NCBI GenBank assembly: GCA_037893245.1
Contig: JBAIAA010000415.1
Coordinates: 186,001 to 250,000, forward strand
Direction of reading: 5' to 3'
DNA length: 64,000 bases
From: Crossaster papposus
Lineage: Eukaryota > Echinodermata > Asteroidea > Velatida > Solasteridae
Part shown: positions 26,901 to 38,900 of the stretch, one piece after another
How positions within the stretch are numbered: position 1 is the first letter of the stretch
Layout: every line of letters begins with the position of its first letter
Made by a program: the position numbers and the translations under genes
Notes under the pieces: generated by a model
Seen by the model: only the letters and a program-made list of their open reading frames with translations
The model's database searches: none
Told to the model about the DNA's origin: nothing

Positions 26901-29900
26901 AGGGCCCGGGCCCTGCGTGTCTGGTCAATTTCCTAAAAGTAAGCATTGGTCAATTCAATCATTACCATCAATACGTTTTATAGGGTTCTACACACTCGTC
27001 TTCACATTTTGTTTCGTACAGATATCCGACGAGCTTCAACTCACCCGGCTCAAAGTCCAGCCCGAACCCCACGTCGTTGATACTGCTGTCTGTCTGGAAC
27101 CTGACGAACACCGAGCCCATCCACAGGATGTTGGTGGGTGTCTGGTCACCACAGAAGTTGCCGATCACGGTGCCGGTGTCGTCAGTACCCGACCAGATCT
27201 TCAGACTGTCAAAGTTGCAGTTGGACGAAACTGAATAAAAAACAAAAAACATAAAAAAAGAGTTGGAAAACATTACTTTAATAGGTCAAGTGTAAGCCTG
27301 CAACGGTTACACGGTTACACGGTTAACCGACCGTTCAAACGGTTACACGGTTACATTTTTCCTGTTTGGTTAACCTTTGCGTGGGTTTCGTTGGAGCAGG
27401 TCACAAATAGTACAATTTAATAATTTTTTGATGGACATTTCTGATAGCTTATCTAACATATAGCCAGTCGGCCTATAAAATTTGATGTAGATAATTAGCA
27501 ATCGCAGAACTGCGATTATCAACACGTACTACGCGCACACTCCGCGCTAATAAGATATGCAATGCAGGCCCATGCATTACATTTTTTAATTATTTTTTTT
27601 TTATTATTATTATTAAATGTTGGTTACGGTTAACCGTAACCGGAAAATAACGGTTACAAGGTTAATTTAATAACCGCAAACTTGCAGCCTTAGTCAAGTG
27701 GAATGCTTAAATGTAGAACTCCATTCACCGAGGCCCCCACCAATGGCCAAAGCATGTTAGCTGTTGTAGCACCATTAAATGGAGCCTCTGTGAATGTAAA
27801 TTGATAATGAAGCCTGATAGTTTATCCTGGTGAAACACTTCTGGAGTCCTTGAATGGAAAAACAACCACTTCACGTTGGATGACGTGTATGCATGCAAAG
27901 GTTTTGCAGTATTCAGAACGGATAAACACGCAACTAGGGAGGCCAGAAATTTCGGTCAGCGACCCGCTCGCAGCGAGCAAGGCCGGAAATATCAGGGTGT
28001 GGTACCCACAGTTACATTTTTGGGTATATTAGTTTTCAAAGAAAATCATACCCGAAAAAATTCCTTTGTGACATTTTTACATCAATGTATGAAAACTGAG
28101 AAATCACCCGAAGTGAAAGAGAAATAACGTGCCAAAAATTGACCTCTTATTTCCAAAAATACAAACTCGTAAAACTTGGTGACTCGTACATTGAAAACAA
28201 AAAAAAGTTCAAAGACACCTTTAACAGATGATTTTTCAACAAGAGTTTTAACGTGGCCACACTGCCAATGCGCTTGGATTGGAGACTGGTGATATTTCGA
28301 TTGAAACCTGATCACAATCTCTGATCAAGATGGCGGCATCATTCAAACTTTAAAACACCTACCTTCGACCGCGAAGGGATCGCTGAACATCAGGGCAAGG
28401 CTCTGTAGCGGGTCCCAGTTGATGATGTACTCACAAGCCAGGCTGTTGGGATAGTTACGGCTGGGGTATCCCGGCGACACAATGCGACCGGTGGTCACGC
28501 TGGTGTACGTGGCTCCACAGCCTGCGCACAAACAAAAACAAAATATTTAATGCAGACATTTAATATTAGATTCTTGGCCCTTCACCGACATTTGTGACCT
28601 GCTCTGCAAAAATGAGTTGTATGCCGCATAATACCATTTCAAGTACAAGTCATTTATTGTCTCAGAGGCGATTTTTCTTTTTAAGGCTTTTGGGTTTCTG
28701 TGATATCTATAATTTCAGACCTGATTGATTAAAAATGTTATTTTGATCCTCAAAGCAGAATAAATAATGGTATTTGTCATCAGCTTCACATATTGTGATA
28801 TGGCATTTAAATGTTGAATCCCCGTTTCTGTGCAAAGACTTTTTTTAAACTGAGAAATCGCACATTTCCGAAAATTTCCGAAAAGACCAACTCATTACAC
28901 TTCAGAGTTGTGCCATATCAGAAAGTTATTTTTTGCTCTTTCTCACCAACTGAAAAAAATCAAAAAATATTTTTGCAGAGCAGGTCACATATGCACTCTT
29001 TACTGAAAAGAGCTCCTGCTTTCTAGTGCAGCAGCCGATTTCACAAAAAAGTGCGTAGCAATTGCGTCATTTTCAAAAGTGGCGTAAGGCTTACGCAACA
29101 AAAAGTTGCGTAGCTGCACCATTTCCTTACGGACCATTTCACAAAACTTGTCGTAGCTGCGCAACGTTTTAAACACCGTTTACAACAACTGTTTGCGTAT
29201 ATATCGGTGTTCTTTCACAAAAACGTTGTTGTATCACCTTCGCCCGCCGTTTTGAAAATAGTTTTGCCCGACTTCTGCGGAATCGTGTGGCAATGTTAAA
29301 AAATGATGTCACGGGTAAAATAGTAATTCCTTTACTTTAATCATAAAATTGAGTGTCTTTCATCAAGCTTAATAAGTTTAGCAATGTCGTCAATTACAAT
29401 TTGCTGGTAAAATAGTTTTTTTTCAGTCGCTAGGCCACATCTTACGCCACCTAAATTGACTACGCAAGCTACGCCATAATTTGTTGCGTAAGGCGCAAAC
29501 ATTTGGAACTGTCAAACTTTTGTGAATCTGTCGTAAGCAAAATATTGCGCAGCGAACAAAAGTGGCGCAGCTTATGCAATATTTGTTGGCGTAAGGGGGT
29601 CTGCGCCATTGCATAAGGTTTCGTGAAATCGGCTGCAGATGTTTCACCACTCAACCACCGAGCTAGCCGAGGTCGGCTGGCTGGTTTGAATCTGATTAGC
29701 AGCGGGTACCACAACCCCAAAAAGATGGAATTGTTGTCGGAATTGTACTCTGAAAAACTACTTGAGTATTACTGCAGTATGCAGTACTCATACTACACTG
29801 GCCTATGAGAATTGTGTAGTATTTTTTAGTACTGTGTACTGTACCCCCAAATTAATGCTTAGGACCTTAGGGTTAACCCCGAGCCTCTCCCTCCAATCCT

Positions 29901-32900
29901 GTAAACAATATAATATAATATCTTCAAGAATTTGAGTTCAAATGAACCAGAAGAGAAACTGACTAGGTACGCTTGGAGTGATCCCCGTTTGCTATTCCCC
30001 AGGTCAATGCAACATTGCTAATGTTGCTAGTATCGTGACTTTGGGCGTGACCCCTGGCCACATGGAAATTTTGAGTTTGTGGCTTCTAGCTAGCGCCAAC
30101 CGAACAAGAATATAGACTAATTTGGAGAACCACCAACACTAGGCTGGATAGCTCAGTTGGTGGAGTACTGTATTGGCATTCTGAAGGTTGATGGTTCAAG
30201 CTTCGCTCCAGTCGACTTCTTTGTTCAATCTTAAGGATTTCGACAGAGTGAGTGAGTGAGTGAGTGAGTTTAGGGTTTAACGCCGTGCCGGCATCAGTGG
30301 CCATATTCACGGCGGGAATGTGTACAAATATAAGACAATAGGTAGTAATAAAAAACAATCAAGTGAACTGTGGAGAATATAAAAACTTGGAGTCGGAAGG
30401 AACAATTATCACAAAGGAAAAGAATGAGAACGTTTCAGAAGAATGAAAGAACTATTGCATAGAAGTGTTATAGACTGATTCTAGGCAGTTTTCCAGGAGA
30501 ATCTCGTGGAAGGCGGGCCATGAATGATCAGACACACGGCACCCTGTCTAAATGGGTCCCGCAAGGCCGGCCGTTTCCCTTGCAGTTTAAGGGCCCGGGC
30601 CCTGCTGGTATTTTCACAGGTCCACATACCTCGGGGTGATGAGCGGACAAATGCACCGAGTGTCTGGTCAATCCTCCGTGACCATTCCCCATAGGGCCCC
30701 CTGTTTAACTGTCCAGTTAATTATAATATATAAATTGTGTCAATAAAATATATAGGTGTATGAATTATGTCTGGATTTATTTTATGAAACCCATCTCAAG
30801 GGCAGAGGATTTTGACAGAACTCTCTATTCTTCTCTACTCACCGACAGACCAGTCTGCCTGAAAGCCGGTGCCTTGATTGCTGCCGTCGCTACGGAACTT
30901 GACCCCGATGACACCAAGCGAAGAGCGGACGGGTGTTGGCGCTGTGGTCCCAGAGTAAGTACCTAGGACCGTGTCTGAGTCGCTGGCTCCGTCGTAAACC
31001 TGACCACCATAAACCAATTTACAAAGATTGAATTTTGGCACTGATAGACGAGCAAGGGTCACGTTGTCCTTGCTGCTGGTTGTACAAAATAATTACTTAG
31101 CAAAATCTAGATGTCATGCAATAAGCACTGTAGGGTAATTTTGGTTGATCTCCATTGAAATTGGTCTTACTGGTCAACTGATTGGTCAACTGATTGGTCA
31201 ACTGATTGGTCAACTGATTGGTCAACTGATTGGTCAACTGATTGGTCAACTGATTGGTCAACTGATTGGTCAACTGATTGGTCAACTGATTGGTCAACTG
31301 ATTGGTCAACTGATTGGTCAACTGATTGGTCAACTGATTGGTCAACTGATTGGTCAACTGATTGGTCAACTGATTGGTCAACTGATTGGTCAACTGATTG
31401 GTCAACTGATTGGTCAACTGATATTGAAACTTTTTCTGAAATGTTTCTGAAACATGATGATCAGGAAAGAACGACGTGATTTCGTTTGAAAGTTTATCAG
31501 ATGCCAGGCTTTCATGCAGACCCAGAAAAAAATGTAGGAGAAAAGTACGATTCAAATAAAAATCAGGATAAAAGTATGACTATGGAGGACAAAAACAAGA
31601 TAAAAGTAGGACTGTCGAGGACAAAAACAGGATAAAAGTAGGACTTTGGAGGACAAAAAACCAGGATAAAAGTAGGACTTTGTGGACAAAATCAGAATAA
31701 ATGTAGGACTTTGGAAGACAAAAACAGGATAAAAGTAGGACTTTGGAAGACAAAAACAGGATAAAAGTAGGACTTTGGAAGACAAAAACAGGATAAAAGT
31801 TGAACTTTGGTGGGCAATATCAGGATAAAAGTAGGACTTTGGAAAACAAAACCAGGATAAAAATAGGACTTTTGCAGGCTTTCAGCGTCTTTACCGTGAC
31901 GGTGTCGCCAGACGGCACGTTGAAGCTGTTGAATGTGACTAGGACATTGTAGCCGGTCTCTACCATCAAGACCCAGAGGCATTCCTCGTTGGCTTTGTAG
32001 GCATTAGGGTAGTTGGTCGTCTGGAAGGAACCAGTGTTTCCATGGAAGGTGCCGCCACAGCCTTAAAAGACAATATTTAAAAAAAATAATCACTTCTGTT
32101 CCTCAGCAGATTACAATTGAATTGGGTTACATTTGGAATTTGAAGTGTCACAGGGTCAAAAGGGGTCAAAGGTCATCTTAGGACGGGGCCGGGAGCGCAC
32201 GCTCACATACCGCCGCCTTAAGGGAGGAGACTCCGAACGGTCAGAGGTGGATAGTGAGGTAGACAACGCGCAATAACGCGTACGGTTTCACGGGACTCGG
32301 AGGCTAATCCCCAGCCAAGCGTAGCCATCTGCACAGCACTGCCTTACCATAGCGCACATTGCGAGGCTACGAATGTAGAAATAGGAGGCTCAAGACCAGT
32401 ATAGTTACATTAGAGTTCGATGAGGGGTTCATCGTATGATGTTTCTATGTTAATAAATTGATCAGAAATTGAGGTTACTGAATCGTTGTGTAGTTAATTG
32501 TCCCTCCCTGTCCATCTTAGAGGTTGAAAAGCGCGGGTGAGTGTGGCCACGCGTATAGGGCGGTATATTTCCATCCAAACGTGCCTGCATTCCGGCTGCT
32601 GGGGTACTAATCCTAAGCTAGAGGATTGTCCGGGAAAGGGACTACAGATCGGGTAACATTCTTACCACAATATCGTAAGTTTGTACATTTTAAGTGACAA
32701 AATGCCTATACAGCTTAATACAAGCCCACGAGGTATTATCTGAAATTTTGCTAGGACTTGCATCAACTTTTTGACACTGATTTTGGTTCAGCGTTTGTGC
32801 GCGAATGTGTAAAAATGTTTCTAGTAATACGAATTTGACATGTTTATGGTCACGGTTACGAAAATGGCAAATATTATTACACTGACTTGTTTGAAGGTTT

Positions 32901-35900
32901 TGATTCATAGATACTAAACAAAAACACCAAAAACGATCATGTTCTTGTACTCTCGTTTCCTGATCCCACTTAAGATGAAACAGAAAAATGTATAAACATC
33001 AGAGAATTGTAAGGTCAGGAAATCAGCCTAGCTAGCTTGTTCCCATTCATATTGATTAAAAACAAAAATGCGGATTAACTAAATATGGTAAATTGGTGGT
33101 AGCATTTCCAAAAGCTAAAAAAATACCACTTTTCTTGGAAATGACTGCACACCAGCGCGGTGCCATAATTTCACATAATGCTTTAGACTGTCATTCACCC
33201 ACAGTCAGTAAGGTCTTTCATCATAATTTAGTAGTTTTGTTTTTTGATGTTTGCAAATGTTGCATATTCCCTTTTATCTTCGGGGATCAGAAAAACGACC
33301 TTAACGAGTTTGCCTAACTCTCTCTCATTGTCAATGGAGAGTAGATGCTTGAGCATGACGTCTAAGAAGAAGTTAGGACACGAAATCCTTCAGATGAATT
33401 GTATATTTGCCACGGAAAGTTTGAAGGGTGTAATGCAGAGCCTACCTCTGTTATCAGAGGTCCATTCCATGCGGAACCCTCCGGCCGAAGCGCTAGCATC
33501 CGTCATGAAGATGACCAGGACCTCATTGCTTGATGTGGTGATAGCAGGAGGGGCGGTGTTACCGCACCATGGGTTCTCCCCAGAGATCTGGGGGGCGTCA
33601 AAGGTACCCCCGTTGAGCACAGAGAGGTAGTCAAACCGGCACTTTGGGTGGTCCTCAATGTCGAATGCGGTAAAGGTCAGCTGTTTGGTGTCAAGATGAA
33701 GAAAACAAAATTATATCAATCTTTTAAAAAAAAAATTCATAAGCACATGTTTATTATGATCTTTCTGCATGCAAATCAGATGAAGTGATTGCTTGCTAAT
33801 TTATGTAACGGAGACACCATTTTGGTGTTGAGAAACACATCTAAATTCATATTAACCAGTTCGCGTCGGGATTATTTAAACAGTACCGAGCCGACGCGCG
33901 GGATTATTTTTAACGAAACTCGATCCGAAGCAGGTTCAGGCCGGGAAGCACACCCACGCATTTCCGGTCTTGTTCGCTGCTGACAGACATTTCCAGGCTT
34001 GCAAGTAGCGTGTTTATGCGTCATCCGTTTTGAATCCGGGAAAAACTTTGCATTTATATACGTAATCTGGCACGAACTGGTTAATGATTTGCGTACGTAC
34101 TCACTCAGCCATCCCCGCCCCATCGGATTTGCGAAGTAAAGTAAAGAAAAACATAAACAGGAAGTAAACAGAATGATCAAGGCTCAACAGACGAAGTCAA
34201 GAGACGATGAGGAGAAATAAAGAGAACTTTTAAAGTATTGCAAAAAGTAGTGTCTGTATATAGGAATTTTTCTTTTAGATTAAAAGAAAGGCAGATTTAC
34301 ACGTACCGTGACAGTGGTCCCTGTAGGTCCCTGTATGAGCCAAGCGCAGTGATCGCTGTGATCGTACTGAGCAGGGAAGTTAGGACTGGTGATGACGCCG
34401 TTAGTACCACTTAGGATGCCTCCGCACGCTGCCAATGGAACAAAACTCATAGTAAATTTAAAAATTAAAGCAAAAAATAGAACCACAGCAGGTCAGTTTT
34501 AACCTATTTTGTGACGGAACATCTCAGAATTAGAAAAAAAAAAAATAATACATTTATTATCTACAAGATTTTCAAGTTGGTGCGTCGGAAACATGTTTCT
34601 ACTTTGGTCATTGGCTGAGCGTTTTTTGTTTGAAAATTTTGTGAAAAAGTGTGAAAAAGATTTCTTACTTGTGTGAAATAGTGCGAAAATTATGTGAACT
34701 TATTAATTAAGTGACAAGTAATAAATAGTCTATACAGCTTACACGCCCACGAGGTATTATCCAGAATTTAGCCAGGACTGGCCGCAACATTTTGACACTG
34801 ATTTTGGTTCAGCGTTTGTGCGCGTGTGTGTAAACATGTTTATGGTAATACCAATTTGATGTCACAACCAAGTGAGTGAGTGAGTTTAAGGTTTAACGTC
34901 GTAGTAAAAACTCATAGTAAAATTAAAAATTAAAGCAAAAAATAGTTTTAACCTATTTTGTGACGGAACATCTGAGAATTAGAGAAAAAAAAACAATCAT
35001 ACATTTATTCTCTACAAGATTTTCAAGTTGGTGGTCGGTGCTTCGTCAAGTTTTTATTTCTGAACGAATCCTGAAGAAATATAATGTACTCAAATAAATT
35101 TGCTTGATTGCATGGACAGGACTTTTTGACATGTTCCACACCCCCTTCCTCTCTAAAACCCAACCGCCAAAGCCCCGGACAGACTTCACACATACCAGAC
35201 ACCGAGTACATGATCCTGAATCCTCCCCCAATCTGGCTGCCGTCCGTAGTGAAACGCACAAAGGCAGAGGGTTGGGGAATGATGATCGGGTCAGGCTGCG
35301 TGGGCCCACAGAAGGTCCCGACAAACGGAGCGCTGGTGTCGACTCCTTCAAGGCAAACAAACGTTGGGAACAATATGTAAAAGGTCACCGGAAACAGGAC
35401 ATCTTCGTTTGAATTTAAATTTTCCACCTTCCTTCCTTCCATATAAGTGCAAACTTCAACGATTTGAAGATCAACGCACTGCCAGGAACACCGGGGCAAA
35501 CCCCTTCTCTTAGCGATAAGTGTTACTGGGATCTTTTACGTGCATTATAATGATTATTATTATACAATACACGGGACCTACAGCTTTACGTCTCATCCGA
35601 AAGACGAAGCAATAGTGGTTTCAGTGCCTTGCTTAAGGACACAGGTGTCGAGGCCGAGATTCGAACCCACGCTCTGCGGAACAGAAAACCGGGTTCTTAA
35701 CCGCTCGACCACGACACTCCACTTGGAACTTGGAACGAGACTGAATGCTAATTTTATAAAACCTGTTGTCACCGTTTTCATGAAGGGGCGAATTTCATAA
35801 AAAATCGTCTATTTATCAAGAATTTTGTTTTTTTATGAAATCGATTAAATATTGCAATTTCTACAACCCGGTGAAGTTATACATCTAAAAAGTCATTAAA

Positions 35901-38900
35901 ATAATAATTAATCTAATTAACGAATGGGCGAATTGGTCCTCAAGTGCCCTTTTGCGTTTTCACAAAGAGGCGAATTCGAAATAGCGTCGACTTTAACGTG
36001 TTTATGAAGGGGCACTTTGGTGACTTTATTGTTTTCACGAAGAGGCGAATTGGGCAGGTACTGGCTTTTAGCGTTTTCACGAAGAGGCAAATTTGGGGCG
36101 CAGTGGGAAAATGAATACATTCTGACTCTCACAGCCACGGGCGAATTTGCTAATGTATCGTTTTTTCGTTTTAACGAAGAGGCAATTCTATTAATTGATT
36201 AATTCTGCAAAACTAATCACCTATTTTTCTTAACGTTTTCTATATTTAAGAAGATTGAAATCTCTTCTTTCCCATGATACCTTAATTTTGTATATTCTAT
36301 GGATATTTATGTTTCAAACTGCCAAACAAAAAAAGGAAGAACTTTACAAGCGATTTTCTTGAAAGTTTGTTCAGACCGTGAAAGGCTCAATTCGCCTCTT
36401 CGTGAAAACGGTGACGATGTAAGCTAAGAAATTTGCTTAGCACAACAAAAATCTTGCTCAGTTAAAAAAAACAGGTTATCAGCCAAAACTTCATGTGCTT
36501 TTCTTGCTAAAGAAAAACCAGCTGAATACCAGTCACAAACAATAAACAACACCTGAACATTTGGTTTGTAAGCCCTGGGCCCAATTTCATGGCTCTGCTT
36601 ACCACAGTATTCGGCGCTGACAATCACTGTTTTGCGTTAATAGCGCTAGCAAAACAAATTATGTGCTAATCCTGTAAGCACAGAATCCTTAGTTACAGGA
36701 TGTATGCATATGCACAAGCCATAATTCCCTGCTAAGCACAAGTTTCCTGCTACAGTAAAGCAGGGATTTGTTGGTAACGATAAGCAGAGCCTTAAAATTG
36801 TGCCCGGATCTTTGCCAACAAATCTCAAATTTCAGTAACTTTGTTAACTTTGATAGGCTAGCAAACCTAATCTTTTGCTAATTAAAATGGCATCACTTTT
36901 TTGTTGCTTACAAATGGACAGTTCCATAGTGTCGGGTGTACAATTCAACAGTGTGCATAATAACAGTTATTATCATAAAGTTGACTAACCAAGATGTTAG
37001 TGTCTATTATTAAGCTTGATAAGTTGATGACAAGCAATGACAGGCTTTAAAGTAATCACAATTTACTGGTAAAATAGTACATTTTCAGTCGCTACGCCAC
37101 ATCTCCTGTCACCAAAATTGAGCGTACGAGTTATGCCCAAAAATAATGCACAAGTCGCGGACTTACTCAGTATCAAAATTCACACGAAATCATTATAATG
37201 CTAAATGTACCCTTAAGGAGACAGTTTGAAAGAGAAATATTTTTACTGTCGAAACAGTCTAGATTGATAGAGTCCAAAATGTATAAAATCCAAATTTTGT
37301 GGAAAAAAAAAACAAGGGAAAAAAGGGTTACGTTACAGTAAAGTAAAAAAATTGTGTGCACACGTCTATAGAGATGTCTCCCAAATGATCCATCGAAGGT
37401 AATTATTATAACTGAAATTGTGAGAGAGCACATTTTTGTTAAATGTATTACAATTCCTTTTACCTGCGTAGATTTCCAGAGCATCGTAGCGACAGGTGGT
37501 TCCGCCAGCCTCAATGTCGAAACCCACGTCAAAGCTCATATAGAGGGAGGTGTTGACCGTGACCTGGTTGGTTAACAGCCACTGGCAGTTCAGGTTGTTG
37601 GTGTAGTTGAGGGCGCTATAACCGATACTGGAGAACGAGCCTGCGCTGCCGGGGTTGAGGTTGATGAGGGCTCCGCAGACTGGGAGGGAGTGAGAGAGGG
37701 AGGGAGTGAGGGAGGGAGGGAGGGGTTTATTTAAATAAAACAAATACAATTTAGTTCGGATATCAGAGGACAATAAATAGTGATGTTTATTTCTGTTAGG
37801 ATCTAGGCCCTTATAATATGTGACCCGTTCCATCGAAACAGGAATAAGTCTCGAAATGACTTTTTGAGATATCCACCTGGTGAGAAAGGAAATTTCATAA
37901 GCTTTCTAATGATACCCATCATAGGTGTTAACGAGATAGTTAGGTTAACAAGATATGGTCTGATGAAGATGACAGGTGTATATTTATTTGCCGAATCCAC
38001 ATTCCGAGAAAAAAAGGTTTGAAATAAACAAAATTGACCAAAATCTTACGGACAGCGCACACAAATCCTCTCCATTTTCATCTTTATTGATCGTTTTTAC
38101 ATACAAGACATTTATGACAATAATCTGTGATAACTACAATTCCTAAAAATACAATGTTCATAAAAACGACTTAGTCACGATTTTTACCCATGCGTTCACT
38201 TCAACGACCGATTGCGTAAAACGGCCCCAGCAACTTATTCCTGATTACAATTGAGCAGGTCACATATATCACAGGGACATCACAAGTCATGTCACTAGTA
38301 AATTACTGATCCATTATGATTATGAGGAAGAAAAAATGCTGTCATCGCAATTTTGTTGACTTGTGGCAGCTCTGCGACGGCCCCTGCGACGGCCCCCGCG
38401 ACGGCCCCAGATTTGTAAATCATCCCCAATGAACAAGTTGTATCTTCAGCATTGTTGGATCCAGTTTATTTCTACATTGACCGGACCACGGCACGGGAGT
38501 GTTTTTCACAAACCTCGATCCGAGACGGGTTCAGGCCGGCATCTGTGGGTAGCACACCCTTATAGTGGGGCGGCTTAGCTCCAAAAAAAAGGTCGATTGT
38601 GCACTTTCCCTTAAAAGCATGAAACTTGGCACATAGTTAGAGTAACACAATACAAGGATTTTTAGTCCAGGGGCCACCGGAAATTGCACCCCGTATGGCG
38701 GCCATCTTGGATTTCAAAATGGCCGCCATTGTGGATCTGTTTTGTTGAATATTTCCTTAACTGGTAGAGATATCGAGACAGTTGAAACGCCTATACCCAC
38801 ATTTTAGGGGTCTAGGAAACCATTGGTGACATAAAAGTTTGACAATTTTGGCCGCCATCTTGAATTCCAAGATGGCCACCATCCACGAGCTATTTTGCTC

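Noticed and set aside
31097-31555. TNQL and LIGQ polymer ORFs
   Set aside because: A 12-base tandem repeat keeps frames open; there is no protein outside the array.
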